From: Stagnihabitans sp038231775
GTDB taxonomy: Bacteria; Pseudomonadota; Alphaproteobacteria; Rhodobacterales; Rhodobacteraceae
NCBI GenBank assembly: GCA_038231775.1
Contig: JBBRKS010000047.1
Span: forward strand, 1-25,321
Direction: 5' to 3'
Length of the DNA stretch: 25,321 nt
The stretch's first letter is position 1. Each line of letters starts with the position of its first letter. A program made the position numbers and the translations under genes. Shown one piece after another: positions 23,116-25,321 of the stretch. The notes below the pieces were generated by a model. It made no database searches, was not told the origin of the DNA, and saw nothing but the letters and a program-made list of their open reading frames with translations.

Positions 23116-23849
23116 CACAAACCATCCTCATCACCGGCGCAGGCTCTGGCATCGGGCGTGCGACGGCGTATGCCTTTCTGCGGGCGGGCTGGAATGTCGG
23201 CCTGATCGGACGCCGTGCCGACGCGTTGCAGGAAACCGCCGCCCAGGCGCCCAACGCCCTGATCCTGCCCTGTGACGTGACCCTGCCCGCGCAAGTCGAG
23301 GCAAGCTTTGCCGAGGCTGCCGACACCTTTGGCCGCATTGACGTGCTGTTCAACAATGCCGGCATGTCGGCCAAAGCCGCCCCGATTGACGAGATTCCGC
23401 TGGAAACGTGGTTTGAGGTGGTGAATGTCAACCTCAACGGGATGTATCTGTGCGCAAGAGCAGCCTTTGGCCAGATGCGCCGCCAAAACCCGCAAGGTGG
23501 GCGCATTATCAACAACGGATCAATCTCGGCCCACGCGCCGCGCCCCGGATCGACGCCCTACACCACGACCAAACATGCGATCACCGGGCTGACAAAGACG
23601 CTGGGATTGGATGGACGCCCCTTCAACATCGCCTGCGGGCAAATTGATATCGGCAATGCGCTGACCCAGATGGCCGCGCGCTTTCAGACCGGCGTGCCGC
23701 AGGCCGATGGCCAGATCAAGATTGAACCGGTGATGGATGTGGATTTTGTCGCCGAAGCGGTCCTGAACATGGCGCGCCTGCCGTTAGAGGTGAACGTGCC
23801 GTTCATGACACTGATGGCGCGCGACATGCCCTATGTCGGGCGCGGTTAG
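23112..23849 (+). CDS. Short-chain dehydrogenase/reductase
   Basis: The 245-residue protein has the SDR signatures TGAGSGIG (residues 8-15), the NNAG motif in FNNAGMSA, and a Ser-Tyr-Lys set in INNGSISAHAP and PYTTTKHA. Arginines in IGRRADAL after the second beta strand favour NADP(H). The substrate is unknown; next to a sugar-acid-type enolase family enzyme it may oxidise or reduce a sugar derivative. It starts with GTG inside the repaired stop of the upstream gene (GTGA), evidence that both form one operon. Its stop overlaps, on the opposite strand, the stop of a small membrane protein gene. Confidence 0.9.
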   Translation: MTQTILITGAGSGIGRATAYAFLRAGWNVGLIGRRADALQETAAQAPNALILPCDVTLPAQVEASFAEAADTFGRIDVLFNNAGMSAKAAPIDEIPLETWFEVVNVNLNGMYLCARAAFGQMRRQNPQGGRIINNGSISAHAPRPGSTPYTTTKHAITGLTKTLGLDGRPFNIACGQIDIGNALTQMAARFQTGVPQADGQIKIEPVMDVDFVAEAVLNMARLPLEVNVPFMTLMARDMPYVGRG

Positions 23850-23962
23850 CGCCGGGTAAAGCGGCTGCGCAGCACGTCAATCGTCGCCATCACGACAAGG
23901 TAAAGGGTCATGGTGCCGGTGGCCAGCAGCGTCAGGGTCATCGTGTACGTTACAGTCATCAT
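23846..23962 (-). CDS. 38-residue single-span membrane protein
   Basis: A strong AGGAGG precedes two adjacent ATGs (23962 and 23959); the second has the better 7-base spacing. The product is MMTVTYTMTLTLLATGTM at the start, then a continuing hydrophobic run (LYLVVMATIDVL), ending in the basic RSRFTRR. This is one membrane helix with a positively charged C-terminal end, expected in the cytoplasm. I do not recognise a family. It is not a KdpF protein by sequence, and no kdp genes are nearby. The stop (TAA) overlaps the convergent SDR stop by 3-4 bases. It diverges from the PHP gene across about 190 bases of AT-richer DNA that probably contains promoters for both. Confidence 0.6.
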   Translation of the reverse strand: MMTVTYTMTLTLLATGTMTLYLVVMATIDVLRSRFTRR

Positions 23963-24151
23963 GCATCCTCCTGCAGTACAGTTGATACGGCGAAATTGGC
24001 GTAAATAAGGCACGATTCTGAATTTGGCATCGAACGGCGCAACCGTGTTGTCCTTGCCAGAATGCCCGCGAAATCTTACCAAAGTGCTGACAGCCGATCC
24101 GCCGCCTCCGGCCCGGCAAACCTTGTACAAAACTTGCAGAAAAGTGACCCC

Positions 24152-25108
24152 ATGACCCTGACCCTTGCCGCCTTCACAAATCCCGGCCGCTTTTGGCGCG
24201 GCAATCTGCACACCCATTCGACCCGCTCTGACGGTGTCCTTGACCCGGCAGAGGTGTGTCGCCGCTACAAGGCCGAAGGTTATGATTTCATAGCGTTAAC
24301 TGACCATTTCGTTGGCCGCTACGGCTATCCTATCGTCGACACAAAGCCGTTCCGCGATGCCGGTTTCACCACGATCCTTGGGGCAGAACTGCATTCCGGC
24401 GCGATGGCGAATGGAGAGTTGTGGCACATCCTTGCTGTCGGTCTGCCGCAGGATTTCGCACCTTCGAACACGCCGACCTTCGTTCCCGAACCCGGTCAGG
24501 AAACCGGCCCCGAAATCGCCGCCCGTGCGGTGGCCGCAGGGGCGTTTGTCGCAATCGCCCACCCGCAATGGTCTGGATTGACGATAGAAGACGCCCGCTC
24601 CATCGCGTCGGCCCACGCGGTAGAGATTTACAATCACGGCTGTGCCACCGGCTGCGACCGCCCCGACGGCTTTGCCATTGCCGACCAGTTGCTGACCGAA
24701 GGCCGCCCGTTGTCCCTGATCGCCACCGACGACGCGCACTTTTCGGAACCCGACCATTTTGGCGGCTGGACCATGGTGAAAGCCGCCGAAAACACGCCTG
24801 AGGCCTTGCTGGAAGCGCTGAAAGCCGGCGCCTTTTACGCCACCCAAGGCCCCGAACTGCGCGATGTCCGCATCGAAGACGGCAAGCTGGTGGTCGAATG
24901 CTCTGCCGTAACCTCAATCATCGCAATCGGCTGGGGCACCGGTGCCAAGGCGGTCCACGGCCATTCCCTGACGCGGGGAGAGGTCGCACTGGACCGTCTC
25001 AACAATTCCCCCTGGGTCCGCGCCGCCGTGATTGACGCCGCAGGCAAACGCGCCTGGTCCAACCCGATCTGGACCGGAGCCTCTGACAAGAACCCGCGTC
25101 TGGGTTAG
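24152..25108 (+). CDS. PHP-domain metal-dependent phosphoesterase
   Basis: The 318-residue protein has the PHP metal-site motifs in order: His20-Thr-His22 in GNLHTHSTRSDG with Asp27, Asp51-His52 in ALTDHF, Glu79 in GAELHSG, His138 in AIAHPQW, and Asp195-Ala-His197 in ATDDAHF. These bind two or three metal ions and hydrolyse phosphate esters. The closest known types act on small phosphates (nucleoside 3',5'-bisphosphates, histidinol phosphate or phosphonates), but the substrate is not decided. The C-terminal 90 residues form a beta-rich extension ending 'RAWSNPIWTG', seen in related proteins annotated as phosphotransferases. ATG at 24152 places HTH near residue 20 as usual; an in-frame ATG at 24062 adds 30 poorly ordered residues. 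It stands alone. Confidence 0.88.
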   Translation: MTLTLAAFTNPGRFWRGNLHTHSTRSDGVLDPAEVCRRYKAEGYDFIALTDHFVGRYGYPIVDTKPFRDAGFTTILGAELHSGAMANGELWHILAVGLPQDFAPSNTPTFVPEPGQETGPEIAARAVAAGAFVAIAHPQWSGLTIEDARSIASAHAVEIYNHGCATGCDRPDGFAIADQLLTEGRPLSLIATDDAHFSEPDHFGGWTMVKAAENTPEALLEALKAGAFYATQGPELRDVRIEDGKLVVECSAVTSIIAIGWGTGAKAVHGHSLTRGEVALDRLNNSPWVRAAVIDAAGKRAWSNPIWTGASDKNPRLG

Positions 25109-25140
25109 CTCGAACCTACCGTTCTGTCCGGGCCTGCTTG

Positions 25141-25248
25141 TCATTCGCATTGGCCCAAATATTCCGCAAAAGGGCCTGAGGGTGTGAAACCCTCCGGCGC
25201 CAACCCAGAAAACGCCATTGGGATATTGGTATCTACCACAATAATCAT
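25141..25248 (-). other. Short frame with a PIN-toxin-like first ten residues; possible remnant
   Basis: ATG at 25248 opens MIIVVDTNIPMAFSG, and the first nine residues match the usual beginning of VapC-type PIN-domain ribonucleases (VVDTN contains the first catalytic Asp). The similarity then ends: the frame runs through the hairpin repeat and stops at 25141 after 35 residues. The DNA here is AT-richer than the surroundings and no Shine-Dalgarno sequence is seen. It may be a decayed toxin gene truncated at the repeat, or chance. Confidence 0.2.
25178..25200. repeat. Hairpin repeat, copy 2 (GGGTGTGAAACCC type)
   Basis: GAGGG (25178-25182) pairs with CCCTC (25190-25194) around the same TGTGAAA loop as the copy at 12841, with the same CCGGCGC tail. 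Relative to copy 1 one G-C pair has become A-T on both arms, so pairing is kept. It follows the PHP gene by about 70 bases and could end its transcript. Confidence 0.5.
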
Positions 25249-25321
25249 AGTCTTAACGTCAGTTCTTAAAGCAACCGCAGGGCAGGGCGCTCGCCTACAG
25301 CACGGTTGACAGCCGATACCC

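Noticed and set aside
24048..24076. TTGTCC-17-AAATCT as promoter of the PHP gene
   Set aside because: The -10 part matches only half of the consensus; not distinguishable from chance.
25201..25321. Possible tRNA gene at the right edge
   Set aside because: No cloverleaf with matching acceptor arm, D-loop or TTC-containing T-loop could be found on either strand.

Overview
The window looks like a chromosomal segment of an alphaproteobacterium of the order Rhodobacterales (Rhodobacter/Roseobacter group). The basis is GC-rich codon use (about 60-65% GC in most genes), family-typical proteins (a DUF6778-like lipoprotein, an NDUFAF6-like squalene/phytoene-synthase homologue), and a polyol gene cluster in the arrangement known from Rhodobacter sphaeroides (smoEFGK-smoS-mtlK). 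No rRNA, tRNA, CRISPR array, insertion sequence or prophage gene was seen.

Layout. Positions 1-1590: the 5' end of a minus-strand gene that leaves the window, a YjbR-like protein and a lipoprotein with a strong terminator. Positions 1590-6155: a plus-strand chain joined by 4-base stop/start overlaps: cysS (Cys-tRNA ligase), cimA (citramalate synthase), a small lipoprotein and an NDUFAF6-like protein. Upstream of cysS lies a 14-codon reading frame with two adjacent Cys codons and a set of mutually exclusive RNA hairpins. This is the most interesting candidate in the window: a possible cysteine-responsive translation attenuator. The last part of cysS drops to about 50% GC and appears to add a C-terminal extension. 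Positions 6208-12804: housekeeping genes, namely a GNAT acetyltransferase broken by an in-frame TGA, pgk, two overlapping cyclophilins, an aldo/keto reductase, tyrS and anmK.

Positions 12875-20940 (minus strand): the polyol (sorbitol/mannitol) uptake and oxidation cluster. In transcription order it holds a HAD-type phosphatase, a SorC/DeoR-type regulator, the binding protein SmoE, permeases SmoF and SmoG, ATPase SmoK, sorbitol dehydrogenase SmoS and mannitol dehydrogenase MtlK. A promoter/operator-like region precedes smoE. A perfect 11-bp hairpin plus T-run separates smoE from smoF, which should make much more binding protein than membrane subunits. Sorbitol and mannitol would enter through SmoEFGK and both be oxidised to fructose. 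No fructokinase gene is present here.

Positions 21045-25321: a CorA-type metal transporter, an enolase-superfamily (mandelate racemase-like) gene with a one-base frameshift near its 3' end, an SDR that overlaps the repaired frame by 4 bases, a 38-residue membrane protein on the opposite strand, and a PHP-domain phosphoesterase. The tail holds a hairpin repeat related to one at 12841 and a short AT-richer stretch with a faint PIN-toxin-like start.
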